The notes: a model not told the origin generated them from the letters alone. A stretch of DNA of 24,704 nucleotides from Pseudopelobacter sp964601865 (GCA_964601865.1 CAZRPI010000044.1:1-24704), one strand, 5' to 3'. Shown: positions 13,781 to 21,895, numbered from the stretch's first letter. Translations and numbers: made by a program.

Positions 13781-14812
13781 ATGATGACATACAGATACCT
13801 GGTCCATAACCTGTTTGTTAGGATGAACGAGCCGCTGCTCAATCTCCCGGTATTGGATGATCCGCCAGCCAGAGGTGCAGACATCACTGTTACGGCGCTG
13901 AATTGGGAAAAATTGCGGGATTGGCTGGAGCAGCGGCGCTGGGCGCCGGATCCCCACGGACAGACCGGCGAACCCTGGTTTGCCATGCTCACGGCCGGCC
14001 AGGGTCCGGAAACCCTCCACCGTTTCGATTTTGTCAACAGCCAGGGAGGGCGCGCCACCTATGTGGCGCGGAACGGGGGGACCCGGATCATGATGGGGTG
14101 GGATATCCCCCACATGACGGATGATGACGCTGTCCGGGTCGTGGGAGAGGCCCTGCAGACGCGCGTCCTGGGGTATCTTCTCCGCCTGAGTGGCAGGCTC
14201 TGCCTGCATGGGGGTGCCGTTGCGGCCGGAGGGCAGGCGATCGGGTTTCTGGGCCCGAGCGGCGCGGGCAAATCCACCCTGGTAGCGGCGCTCATGGCCC
14301 ATGGATACCCGCTGGTGACGGATGACCGGATTGTCGCCGACATGCGGGATGGTGCCTTCCTGGTTCAGCCGGGTCGGCAGAGTATCCGCCTGTGGCCCCA
14401 AAGCCTGGACGTTCTGAACTTTGAAGCACCCGCGATCACCACCTGCTCAGGAACGGATAAATGTTCCATTGACCTGCCGGAGGCGAACGATCCGGCAGCG
14501 TCCTCTGTTCATGAAAAAGCGATACCACTGGGCGCTCTGTATATCCTGGCGCATCGGGACCCAAATCTGGAACGCCCCTCCATTCACGCCCTGCCGTCGC
14601 CGGAGGCGCTATTACATCTTCTCGCGAACCGCTACGGGTCGGTGAACCCGCCGCCGTCAGTCGTGGCCGGTGAATACACACAACTGGGCAGGCTCGCGCG
14701 GCGCATACCCGTACGGCTGATTCAACGTCCCGATAACCTCGACCTGCTGCCCCAACTGACACGGATGATAATGGACGACTGTCCGCTGGATTCGGCTTTG
14801 CCATGCGTGTAA
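13781..14812 (+). CDS. HprK-like serine kinase, lasso tailoring (plus-strand module)
   Basis: A 343-aa member of the HPr kinase-related family seen in lasso clusters. The N-terminus TYRYLVHNLFVRMNEPLLNLP is the usual start of these proteins. The kinase core has LHGGAV (142-147), Walker A GPSGAGKS (158-165) and the acidic Walker-B-like PLVTDDR (about 177-183). By analogy with the paeninodin kinase, it should phosphorylate the C-terminal Ser of the A1 precursor. It is not a catabolite-repression HprK, which is shorter and has a different N-terminal domain. The ATG ATG start lies 3 nt after the T-tract of the terminator and has no ribosome-binding site, so either the start is wrong or translation is weak. 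The glycosyltransferase follows closely. Confidence 0.85.
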   Translation: MMTYRYLVHNLFVRMNEPLLNLPVLDDPPARGADITVTALNWEKLRDWLEQRRWAPDPHGQTGEPWFAMLTAGQGPETLHRFDFVNSQGGRATYVARNGGTRIMMGWDIPHMTDDDAVRVVGEALQTRVLGYLLRLSGRLCLHGGAVAAGGQAIGFLGPSGAGKSTLVAALMAHGYPLVTDDRIVADMRDGAFLVQPGRQSIRLWPQSLDVLNFEAPAITTCSGTDKCSIDLPEANDPAASSVHEKAIPLGALYILAHRDPNLERPSIHALPSPEALLHLLANRYGSVNPPPSVVAGEYTQLGRLARRIPVRLIQRPDNLDLLPQLTRMIMDDCPLDSALPCV

Positions 14813-14831
14813 CAGCTTGCAATGGACACTT

Positions 14832-15872
14832 ATGCCTTCCCCCCTTGTCTCGGTAGTTACAACTACGCTCAATGGCGCGCGTTTTCTGGGCCAGACCATT
14901 GAAAGTGTCCTGAATCAGACCTTCACCGATTTTGAATATCTGATTGTGGACGACGCTTCGACCGATTGCTCGCCGGACATTATCGCCGGCTACGCCGCCC
15001 TTGACAGTCGGATCAGGGTCATAAGAAACGATAGGAGGCTCGGTCCGGCGGGCGCGTTGAACCGCGCGTTGCACGCGGCCCGCGGTGAATATTTTGCCAA
15101 TCTCGACCACGACGACCTGGCCATGCCCAACCGGCTGGAATACCAGACGGCGTTTCTGGAGGGGCACGCATCGGTAGGCGTTGTTGGGAGTTTTGTGCGA
15201 TGGATTGACGAACAGGGGCAGGTGACCGCTTCGAGGCGGTATCCGACCGGACCGGGGTTGCTGCGATGGGGGGTACTGTTCCGGGGGTGCGTCGTGCACT
15301 CATCCGCCCTGATGCGCCGCTTCGTTGTTCTCAGGGCAGGGGGGTATTCGCTTCATCATCGGTACGCTTGCGATTACGAACTCTGGACGCGGCTCATCGC
15401 TGTCACGGAATTCGACAACGTGCCGGAGTATCTTGCCGCCTATCGCAGGACGGAAGGCCAGGCAAGCAGGGTATATCAAAAGATCCAGCAGGGGCAGGTC
15501 GTGCTTCTGATGCACGCCATGTTTCACCGGCGATTCGGCGTCAAGGTCCCGCTCCAGGCCATACTCGATATGTACTGGGGGATTAGCGGCATACCGCTTG
15601 CCGATGAGGAGGCGGTGACCGGGGCGGCGGCGCTGCTGGAGTCGGTCCTTCAACGTTACCTGGAAATCGAGAGACCCGAGGCGGCGATTGTGAACGCCAT
15701 CCACGAGGATTGCGCCCTCATGCTGTTCCGGTTGGCGCATTGCCACCGGGAACGGTTCACCCAGCTCCACGGCCGGTTGCTGGAGCGGGCGCTGCAACTC
15801 GATCCGTTGCTGCTCACGCGGCGGGATGCTCGTAATTTTCGCGGTGAGTCGGATTCGGACGGGACCGAATAA
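14832..15872 (+). CDS. Family 2 glycosyltransferase
   Basis: A 346-aa GT-A fold glycosyltransferase: PLVSVVTTTLNGARFLGQTI at the N-terminus, nucleotide-binding LIVDDASTD, ARGEYFANLDHDDLAMPNR with the DxD-like metal site, then EYLAAYRRTEGQAS. The C-terminal 110 residues are helical with no recognised domain. I prefer ATG 14832 over a TTG at 14817, because the family's conserved first strand starts right after it. It lies 19 bp after the kinase and is convergent with the methyltransferase, with 16 bp between their stops. In this context it could attach a sugar to the (phospho)lasso peptide or act in a surface glycan; sequence alone does not decide. Confidence 0.85.
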   Translation: MPSPLVSVVTTTLNGARFLGQTIESVLNQTFTDFEYLIVDDASTDCSPDIIAGYAALDSRIRVIRNDRRLGPAGALNRALHAARGEYFANLDHDDLAMPNRLEYQTAFLEGHASVGVVGSFVRWIDEQGQVTASRRYPTGPGLLRWGVLFRGCVVHSSALMRRFVVLRAGGYSLHHRYACDYELWTRLIAVTEFDNVPEYLAAYRRTEGQASRVYQKIQQGQVVLLMHAMFHRRFGVKVPLQAILDMYWGISGIPLADEEAVTGAAALLESVLQRYLEIERPEAAIVNAIHEDCALMLFRLAHCHRERFTQLHGRLLERALQLDPLLLTRRDARNFRGESDSDGTE

Positions 15873-15888
15873 AGGGGGCGCGTTCCGC

Positions 15889-16671
15889 CTATCCGCCCGA
15901 ATCTTTGCGCCAGTATGCGGACGAGCCGTCGATGTCCACCAGTTCCTCCCCGATGCCGTGCGCCGAACGGTAGTCTTCGACCGCGCGGCGGCACGCGGAA
16001 AGAACGAAGTAATCATCCAGAATCACGAATCCGCCGGCCGACAGCCTGGGGTAGAGGTGGGTCAATGACTCGATGGTGGACTGATAGTAGTCGCCGTCCA
16101 GCCGCATGATCGACAGCCGTTTCATGGGCGCGGTCGGCAGTGTATCCTTGAACCACCCCTTGAGAAAACGCACCTGTCCATCCAGCAGGCCATAGAGTTC
16201 GAAGTGGCGCATTACCGTCTCAAGATTAACGCAGATGCTCCCCTTACAATCCTCGAATGTCGCATCTTCCGGGTAGGTGGACGGTTCCGGCGCCGGCAGG
16301 CCCTCGAATGAATCGGCCACCCACACGAGACGGTCACGAACCTGATGCGCCTTCAGAAGCGCCCGCATGAAGATCGTCGCCCCCCCTTTCCACACACCGG
16401 TCTCAATCAGGTCTCCCGGCACGTTGTCCGCCAGGACCCGTTCGAAACAGAACTGGATGTTATCCATGCGCCGCAGACCGATCATGCTGTGCGCCTGGCT
16501 CGGGCAATCGCGCCCCCATTCGCGCCATTTGCGGCTGAACCCCCGGGGTTGTCTGTCCACAAAGCCCGGAAAGGGGAAAACCGCCGTTGGCCTGTCTTCA
16601 TAAATAAGGCCGGTGATGCACTTTTTCATAAGATCGAGATACAGCTGTCTCACTTCGGTCGTCTGATCCAT
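15889..16671 (-). CDS. TylF/MycF-like O-methyltransferase
   Basis: A 260-aa SAM-dependent methyltransferase of the macrocin O-methyltransferase (TylF/MycF) type. Signatures are the N-terminal TMIGL-like SQAHSMIGLRRMDNIQFC, the SAM-binding GDLIETGVWKGGATIFMR, VWVADSFEGLP, LSIMRLDGDYYQST with the metal-binding Asp cluster, and GGFVILDDYF. Family members mostly methylate sugar hydroxyls on natural products, which fits a glycosylated product; methylation of the peptide is the alternative. The gene is the last of the minus-strand operon, 46 bp after the cyclase, with AAAGG about 8 nt before the ATG. Confidence 0.9.
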   Translation of the reverse strand: MDQTTEVRQLYLDLMKKCITGLIYEDRPTAVFPFPGFVDRQPRGFSRKWREWGRDCPSQAHSMIGLRRMDNIQFCFERVLADNVPGDLIETGVWKGGATIFMRALLKAHQVRDRLVWVADSFEGLPAPEPSTYPEDATFEDCKGSICVNLETVMRHFELYGLLDGQVRFLKGWFKDTLPTAPMKRLSIMRLDGDYYQSTIESLTHLYPRLSAGGFVILDDYFVLSACRRAVEDYRSAHGIGEELVDIDGSSAYWRKDSGG

Positions 16672-16717
16672 TGGTAACGCCTTTCAATTTTTCTAAATCA
16701 GCGCTTCACTTGTCGTG

Positions 16718-18670
16718 CTATTCAAGCTCATCGGCCTTCCCGGCATACTCGAGAAAAGAGCCGCACATCGCGCCCCGCAACAGGATGCTTGCCGCCCGCC
16801 GGGCCGTCCGTTGCGAGACCTCGATCCGAAGATCGGACCAGACACGGCGCATCAGTGGCAGGTCGAGATACCGGCGGACTTCACGGTGAGACTCAAGACG
16901 CTCCAAAAGGAGATCCATCTCCTCCCCATGCCGCAGAAGTCTCAACACAACGTCGGCGGCCTGCCTGCCACGGATCCTGTTCCACTGCACTTCAGGCGGA
17001 AGTATCCCCTCCATGGCCCGCCGGATGAGCATCCGCTCCCCTCCTGCATGGGTGTCCTGCTCCGGGGGAACACGCAGACAGAACTCCAGAAGCCTTGCGT
17101 CGGCCGTCGGATCACGCACATCCAGGCCAAAGGCGGCGCCTGTAGCATGCCAGATGGGGCCGGCCATGGTCCCGTTGCGTACCAGGGTCAAGCGGCGTTC
17201 TTCCCCCGGATCAAGCGCACGGCTGAACGATGGATCATGTTTCGCTTTCCTCATGGCAGCCAGTGCGCCGGATCGTTTTGCAAAATCAGGGTGCATCGCG
17301 GAGTAATCCGCCCAGGGCGGAGCGGAGTCCATCATTGCCATCATTTTACAGCGGCTCCAGTACGGCATGATGAGCGGATTTACCAGCTGCCCCGCTATCG
17401 CGCGAAACCATGAGCGGCCGTGCTGGCGCTTCCACGCGGCCATGGCCCTGATCCCCTCATCCCATTTGCCCGTGGCAAAGAGCAAGAATATGCGGTCACG
17501 GCCACCGCTCCAGGATACGCCGCCGTTGCCCAGCTGGCCTGTAAGCATCACGCCGATATTCCGTTCCCGTGCCGCGTCAAGCATTGCCATGACCCAGAAT
17601 TCGTTGGCCGCCGCATGCTGTGGGGCATGCATGATCTCCACGGCCCGCCGGATTCCGGCCAAGGGTGTTACCGAGACCGCGTCAATCGGGCAGTGCTCGA
17701 TGTTCCCATATCCGGCGGCAACGGCGCTTGCCAGGGGCCACTCGTCAGCCAGAGCCCCCGGAACCAGATGCGAGGCTGGATGTAGCGGGACCGAGGTGAA
17801 CGCGGTCAGCGATTCTCCTGAATTCATCAATGATTCCGCCGCCAGAGCGGTTACCGAACCGGAGTCCAGCCCCGCGCTCAAAGACGTTCCAAGCCGGTAG
17901 CGCGAACGGAGACGCACGGTTACCGCCGTCCGGAAGCGTTCGAGAAAGCCCGCAACGTATTCCTCGTCTTTCATCCCGACAAGGGGTGGAATGTCATCGA
18001 TCTCCCAGTAGCGTCGAATTTCCTGCCCGTCCGGAGTAACGGTCAGGGAACAGCCGGACGCAAGATGGCGGATGCCGGTCCAGCAGGTGTCATCCTCATT
18101 CCCCATGGGGAACAAAGCGAGATAGGAGGCGATGTAGGTCTCATTTGCCCGCCGCTCAACGGCTTTCAGGGCAAAAAGTCCCTCAGGATCGGAGGCAAAG
18201 GCAACAAAATGCGGACGGCAATAGTAGTACATACCGGTATTGCCCAGTTGATCCCGCGCCAGAAAGAGTTCACGCCGGCGGGAATCCCAAACCGCGAACG
18301 ACCAGTCGCCGAACAGATGATCCGGCGCATTCTTGCCCCATTGCCGCCAGGCTTGCAGAACCAGCCGGCTATCGGGAAGCGTGGGACGTTCGGCGGCTGA
18401 AATCCTGAAAAAATCGCATAGTTCATCCCGGTTATCGAGGCGTGCCGCCGCCGTAAAGAGGATGCCGTTCCGAGGATCAGATGTGGGCAGGGCCTCATGG
18501 ACCGCCTCCGGGGTTATGGCAAGGTTGGCGAAGCCCATCATGGCCTGGCCGTTGCAGACCGCCGAGATCCCGTCCGGTCCCCATGACCGCATCGCCCGCT
18601 TCATACCGTCATGGTCCTCATGGGAAACCGGTTGTCCATCAAAACATATGCAGCCGAAAATTGCGCTCAT
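16718..18670 (-). CDS. Lasso peptide cyclase, asparagine-synthetase-like (C protein)
   Basis: A 650-aa asparagine synthetase B homologue. The N-terminal glutaminase-like domain starts MSAIFGCICFDGQPV and lacks the Cys2 nucleophile that true class II amidotransferases need (MCGI). The synthetase domain has the pyrophosphatase loop SLSAGLDS (263-270). Lasso cyclases adenylate the ring Asp/Glu side chain and join it to the core N-terminus, without needing glutamine-derived ammonia; the loss of Cys2 fits this. With B1, B2 and precursors nearby, the call is firm. It is the only cyclase in the locus, so it presumably closes both A1 (nine-residue ring) and A2 (eight-residue ring). The gene begins 16 bp after the GH130-like gene. 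Confidence 0.92.
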   Translation of the reverse strand: MSAIFGCICFDGQPVSHEDHDGMKRAMRSWGPDGISAVCNGQAMMGFANLAITPEAVHEALPTSDPRNGILFTAAARLDNRDELCDFFRISAAERPTLPDSRLVLQAWRQWGKNAPDHLFGDWSFAVWDSRRRELFLARDQLGNTGMYYYCRPHFVAFASDPEGLFALKAVERRANETYIASYLALFPMGNEDDTCWTGIRHLASGCSLTVTPDGQEIRRYWEIDDIPPLVGMKDEEYVAGFLERFRTAVTVRLRSRYRLGTSLSAGLDSGSVTALAAESLMNSGESLTAFTSVPLHPASHLVPGALADEWPLASAVAAGYGNIEHCPIDAVSVTPLAGIRRAVEIMHAPQHAAANEFWVMAMLDAARERNIGVMLTGQLGNGGVSWSGGRDRIFLLFATGKWDEGIRAMAAWKRQHGRSWFRAIAGQLVNPLIMPYWSRCKMMAMMDSAPPWADYSAMHPDFAKRSGALAAMRKAKHDPSFSRALDPGEERRLTLVRNGTMAGPIWHATGAAFGLDVRDPTADARLLEFCLRVPPEQDTHAGGERMLIRRAMEGILPPEVQWNRIRGRQAADVVLRLLRHGEEMDLLLERLESHREVRRYLDLPLMRRVWSDLRIEVSQRTARRAASILLRGAMCGSFLEYAGKADELE

Positions 18671-18686
18671 TTTTCATATCTGCATT

Positions 18687-19661
18687 TCATACGGAGATTG
18701 GAACGACTTTTTCCAACAGTTCTTCATGGCTGAACCTCTGAAGGCAGCAGTGTTCGTCGTGCAATCCAAAGGATAACAGCCATATCCCTTTTTCATAAAC
18801 CGCCCCGGCTGGATATACAACCCTGTCAGCAGATCGATTCAACTGAATTTCCGGCCTTCCCGTTCTCGGCGGCGCCAGAAGAATTGGCACAGGAGAATAG
18901 CAGACCGGTTTGAAAGGATAGTGCGCCGAGAATCCATAAAACCCGACGGCATAACGATATTCTCTTAGCCTTCGCCCATACCGAAGCCGGTTAAAGATGC
19001 CATGTAACAAGGAAAGTCTGTAGACCGAGTGAAAGAATGAATAGTAAAGGTCTCCAACACGAACCGGAGGAGTGCTTCCGCGCAATTGTCCGAATCGCAT
19101 GGAATAGCGTGTTGAGTCCCATGGGATACCGCTGATTTGAATGCATGGAATTGTGTCAGTATGTTCCAGCGAAAGACGTAGCACGATATGGGGCGCAATC
19201 TGGTAAACCGCAAATATCCTGCTGTTTTCCGCTCCGAACAGCATCCAGTTTTTTTCTATCTCCCGGCGGGCGCCAATCAGTTCGAGAGGCCGGGTCGGTC
19301 CTGAAGGGAGCAGCGTCTCAGGAGAGAGCTCCAGCAGATAAATCCGATTAGGTCGTTTGAATCCGTTATTGAAATGAATATAAAGCCTTCCGTTAACAAC
19401 ACAAAATCGGGGATCAGCCTGCCAACTGTCCGCGTCTTTTATTTCATCGGATAACGGGACAACACTTTCGGGAATTATGTCGTAATGCTCGTCCAGTCTA
19501 CAGATGGCCATCCTCCTGATTCCGTCGGACAAAACCACACGGTAGACCATGAACAGCTTGTCATCGAAGCGCGTAATGGAGGGATTGAAGGCATACCACG
19601 GCTTTGCCGCGTTGCGCCATTTGTTCGGTATCAATTCAGAGGTAATGTATGTTTTAAACAT
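18687..19661 (-). CDS. GH130-like five-bladed beta-propeller protein
   Basis: A 324-aa protein of the glycoside hydrolase/phosphorylase 130-like fold, by pattern. Propeller signatures are WYAFNPSITRFDDKLFMVYR (residues 22-41), DSWQADPRFCVVNGRLYIHF, EIEKNWMLFGAENSRIFAVY, RGSTPPVRVGDLYYSFFHS, and VVYPAGAVYEKGIWLLSFG followed by DEHC. The family includes mannoside phosphorylases and hydrolases; related propellers occur in surface glycan loci. Its job beside a lasso cyclase is unclear: it could release, transfer or trim a sugar. There is no signal peptide, so it should be cytoplasmic, which fits a phosphorylase or transferase more than a secreted hydrolase. The start is not supported by a strong ribosome-binding site. 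Confidence 0.65.
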   Translation of the reverse strand: MFKTYITSELIPNKWRNAAKPWYAFNPSITRFDDKLFMVYRVVLSDGIRRMAICRLDEHYDIIPESVVPLSDEIKDADSWQADPRFCVVNGRLYIHFNNGFKRPNRIYLLELSPETLLPSGPTRPLELIGARREIEKNWMLFGAENSRIFAVYQIAPHIVLRLSLEHTDTIPCIQISGIPWDSTRYSMRFGQLRGSTPPVRVGDLYYSFFHSVYRLSLLHGIFNRLRYGRRLREYRYAVGFYGFSAHYPFKPVCYSPVPILLAPPRTGRPEIQLNRSADRVVYPAGAVYEKGIWLLSFGLHDEHCCLQRFSHEELLEKVVPISV

Positions 19662-19740
19662 TGCCGGTTACACAGACTTTTTCGGGTGCCCCTGTGAGTC
19701 AAATATATTGACGCAAGTACCACGGAGGGCATTACCATAA

Positions 19741-20676
19741 TCACGACTTGTTGCCTGTATGATCTTCTGGTCTCGCGTAGGGAAAAGCATTAATCAAATC
19801 CTCCAAGTTGCGGATACGCCCTTTGTGCCCGGAGCGTCGCCACCAGTCTCGCCCATCCCGCAGATTGCGGACCAGTTCAATATCAATCCCAAGATACGCG
19901 GCCCAGTCGGTCCATTTTGACGGCGCATCAACGTAGCCGTCGTCATAAGCCGCCCAGGGAATACCATAGGCCTGGGACAGAATGGCGCCGTGAAGGCTGC
20001 CGGTAAGCACGAATCCGGCGCCTGCTATGAGCCCCAGCGTATCCCGAAAACCGCGGAGGTATATACCCTGTCGTATGAGCCTGATGAATGGGATTAAGAT
20101 CTCTTTTAAGGAGAAGCCTGATGGATGGTGGTCCCGAAAGGAGCGTAAAACCAATGGCGACAGGACCATGTCGCATCCGGTGGTTTTGCGCCTGTAAGAA
20201 GCAGGCATTGCCGTAAGCCGCAAACAGTGGGGAATAAGCACCGTCCGACCGTGGGGTTTAACATCCAGCGGAACAAGACGTGGGAAAAGGAGTGCCGGGT
20301 CACCAAGAACGATTTCTGTTGGGAGCCCCAATCCCATTGCCGTTTGAGGACCCCGCACGGCAAAAAAACGCACAACCTCACTGCCCGACGGCCGGGTGGT
20401 CGGCCCTTTCCAGCCACACCCCCACACATCCAGAGGGTAATTGATCCGTTCCATGTCGTGTCGTGTCAGAAGGGAGCCGATTACAATCAGGCAGCGTCCC
20501 GGGTTGACAATATCGGAATCATCTGAGTCACGCGCGACGCATGAGAACCCGAGAGCGTCAATCAAATAGGGAGTCAGAAGGTCTCCCAGGTTCACAACAG
20601 GCCTGCGTTCTCCCCAGTAATAACAGCGTAATCGCGGCTTTGGGGAGGTTCCCGAATCGATGGTGAGACTAATCAT
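19741..20676 (-). CDS. Polysaccharide pyruvyltransferase family protein
   Basis: A 311-aa protein of the polysaccharide pyruvyl transferase family (CsaB/ExoV-like). The N-terminal YYWGERRPVVNLGDLLTPYL is the typical N-x-GD entry motif. Next comes the Rossmann-like CLIVIGSLL, then VWGCGWKGP, FFAVRGPQTA, the GDPALLFP loop, and the C-terminal GAGFVLTGSLHGAILSQAYGIP with the catalytic SLHG/AQA-like site. Family members transfer pyruvate from phosphoenolpyruvate onto sugars as ketals in cell-wall or capsular glycans. Together with the two glycosyltransferases it points to an acidic, pyruvylated sugar. A Shine-Dalgarno-like GGTGGA precedes ATG 20676. It is part of the minus-strand operon. Confidence 0.85.
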   Translation of the reverse strand: MISLTIDSGTSPKPRLRCYYWGERRPVVNLGDLLTPYLIDALGFSCVARDSDDSDIVNPGRCLIVIGSLLTRHDMERINYPLDVWGCGWKGPTTRPSGSEVVRFFAVRGPQTAMGLGLPTEIVLGDPALLFPRLVPLDVKPHGRTVLIPHCLRLTAMPASYRRKTTGCDMVLSPLVLRSFRDHHPSGFSLKEILIPFIRLIRQGIYLRGFRDTLGLIAGAGFVLTGSLHGAILSQAYGIPWAAYDDGYVDAPSKWTDWAAYLGIDIELVRNLRDGRDWWRRSGHKGRIRNLEDLINAFPYARPEDHTGNKS

Positions 20677-20757
20677 GACTCATTCCACCTTCTCCGGCTC
20701 CCATGGCGGGCAGATGGCGCCTCAACCGCAGATATAGACAGTCAAAACGGTGCAATT

Positions 20758-21657
20758 CTACAGTATTTCTGCTAATTGCGGCATCCTGAGAATGGAGCTC
20801 CATACTTTGTCAACGGTGAGCCCTCTCATGCATGGATGTCTGGATATGACGCAGGTTGTTTTGCGGCAGCCGACGCAATTCACGGGATGACGTAAAATGA
20901 CATGTCCGATCCCCGGTGGATCCCAGGCGCCCACTGGCATCCTTCCCCCCTGCAACACAACGCATGGTGTGCCGACTGCCCCGGCCAGGTGGGTCGTGCC
21001 AGTGTCGAGGCCCAACAGAAAGCGGCACTCTTGCATCAGGACGGCGGAACCGAGCACCGACAACTGCCCCGCGGCATTGAGTCCCTCCCCCCATTCCTCA
21101 ACCATGCGGTCGCCAACCGTGCGTTCGTGGGAGCCGCCGCAAACGGCAATTTCAAAGCGGCCCAGTTTAATGAGTCGTTTTCCGATTTCAATGAAACGGT
21201 CGATGGGCCATAGATTGGCGGCGGCAGCCGCACCCGGGCAAATGGCGACCAAGGGACGTTCNNNNNNNNNNNNNNNNNNNNNNNNNNNNNNNNNNNNNNN
21301 NNNNNNNNNNNNNNNNNNNNNNNNNNNNNNNNNNNNNNNNNNNNNNNNNNNNNNNNNNNNNGTGGAATTTCCGACATAAACGGCATGGCTGAATTTGAGT
21401 CGCCGAATGCGCAGAATTGCCGAAAAAAGCGATGAGAGATCACGCCAGGCCGGCATGGGGATATATCCTTTGATGCCACCGCCGGCGAAGGGAATGTCAA
21501 GCAAAACAGTCCTTCTGTCCTGCTCTTCCCGATACAGCAGCCATATTTCCATTGCCGGGCCGAAGTGCCTGATCACTGCCTTGACAGCAGGGATACTCGC
21601 AATACTGGTTCCTATCTTGATTTCATTGAAAAACACCAGCACGCGACGAGGTCTCAT
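20758..21657 (-). CDS. Glycosyltransferase family 9 (heptosyltransferase-like), broken by an assembly gap
   Basis: The N-terminal piece (about 99 residues: RRVLVFFNEIKIGTSIASIP, IWLLYREEQDRRTVLLDIP) and the C-terminal piece match GT9, the ADP-heptose:LPS heptosyltransferase family. The C-terminal part shows LVAICPGAAAAANLWPIDRF, CGGSHERTVGDRM, LLGLDTGTTHLAGAVGTPCV, and a cysteine-rich end CVGCRKTTC then HPCM. 100 N (21262-21361) split the gene; the frame matches across it, but the total of 299 aa is short for the family (about 330-350), so the real gap is probably longer. It begins 59 bp after the A2 precursor. The sugar donor is unknown. Confidence 0.85.
   Translation of the reverse strand: MRPRRVLVFFNEIKIGTSIASIPAVKAVIRHFGPAMEIWLLYREEQDRRTVLLDIPFAGGGIKGYIPMPAWRDLSSLFSAILRIRRLKFSHAVYVGNSXXXXXXXXXXXXXXXXXXXXXXXXXXXXXXXXXXERPLVAICPGAAAAANLWPIDRFIEIGKRLIKLGRFEIAVCGGSHERTVGDRMVEEWGEGLNAAGQLSVLGSAVLMQECRFLLGLDTGTTHLAGAVGTPCVVLQGGRMPVGAWDPPGIGHVILRHPVNCVGCRKTTCVISRHPCMRGLTVDKVWSSILRMPQLAEIL
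21262..21361. other. Assembly gap of 100 N
   Basis: Exactly 100 undetermined bases, the conventional placeholder for a scaffold gap, inside the GT9 gene. The true length is unknown. Confidence 0.98.
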
Positions 21658-21716
21658 GTCAGCAGGAGCTCGATTACAGTTGGGTTAACTTGGCGCGGTC
21701 CGTTCTGAGCTCCGTT

Positions 21717-21878
21717 TTACGAACATGCAAAACCATCACTCGAAAAACCGGAGCCACTCAAGGCATCCTTCAACGGCTCCCGTTCAAAGGCGGGTTTGAC
21801 CCAAGGTCGCTGAGCAGTCTCTGTCTTCCTGTCGGTCCCCATTACTCCATCCTGAGCATCTCTTTTCGGATTATCCAT
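21717..21878 (-). CDS. Lasso peptide precursor A2
   Basis: A 53-aa peptide with ATG at 21878 and a strong Shine-Dalgarno GGGAGGA 5-6 nt upstream, 17 bp after the B2 gene. The leader, rich in Asp, Lys and Arg, ends RPWVKPAFEREPLKDAL, where W-xx-P-x-F stands in for the YxxPxL recognition motif, much as Trp does in the paeninodin leader. The predicted core SGSGFSSDGFACS (41-53) has a single acidic residue, Asp48, at position 8 for an eight-residue ring if Ser41 is residue 1; a start at Gly42 would give a seven-residue ring. It ends in Ser, like A1, and has a Cys one before the end. The -2 residue is Ala rather than the usual Thr, so the cleavage site is uncertain. I regard it as a real precursor because of its place between B2 and the rest of the operon. 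Confidence 0.78.
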   Translation of the reverse strand: MDNPKRDAQDGVMGTDRKTETAQRPWVKPAFEREPLKDALSGSGFSSDGFACS

Positions 21879-21895
21879 TCGATCCTCCCAACTCA

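Noticed and set aside
13781..14812. Catabolite-control HPr kinase/phosphorylase
   Set aside because: The N-terminal region and context are those of lasso-type kinases, and no PTS genes are nearby.
14817..14831. TTG start of the family 2 glycosyltransferase
   Set aside because: ATG 14832 lies directly before the conserved first strand; the TTG adds five residues without support.
16718..18670. True asparagine synthetase
   Set aside because: Cys2 is missing and the gene is embedded with lasso B1, B2 and precursor genes.
20677..20757. Possible extra tiny precursor between the GT9 and pyruvyltransferase genes
   Set aside because: Only an 11-codon frame is present, without leader or core features.
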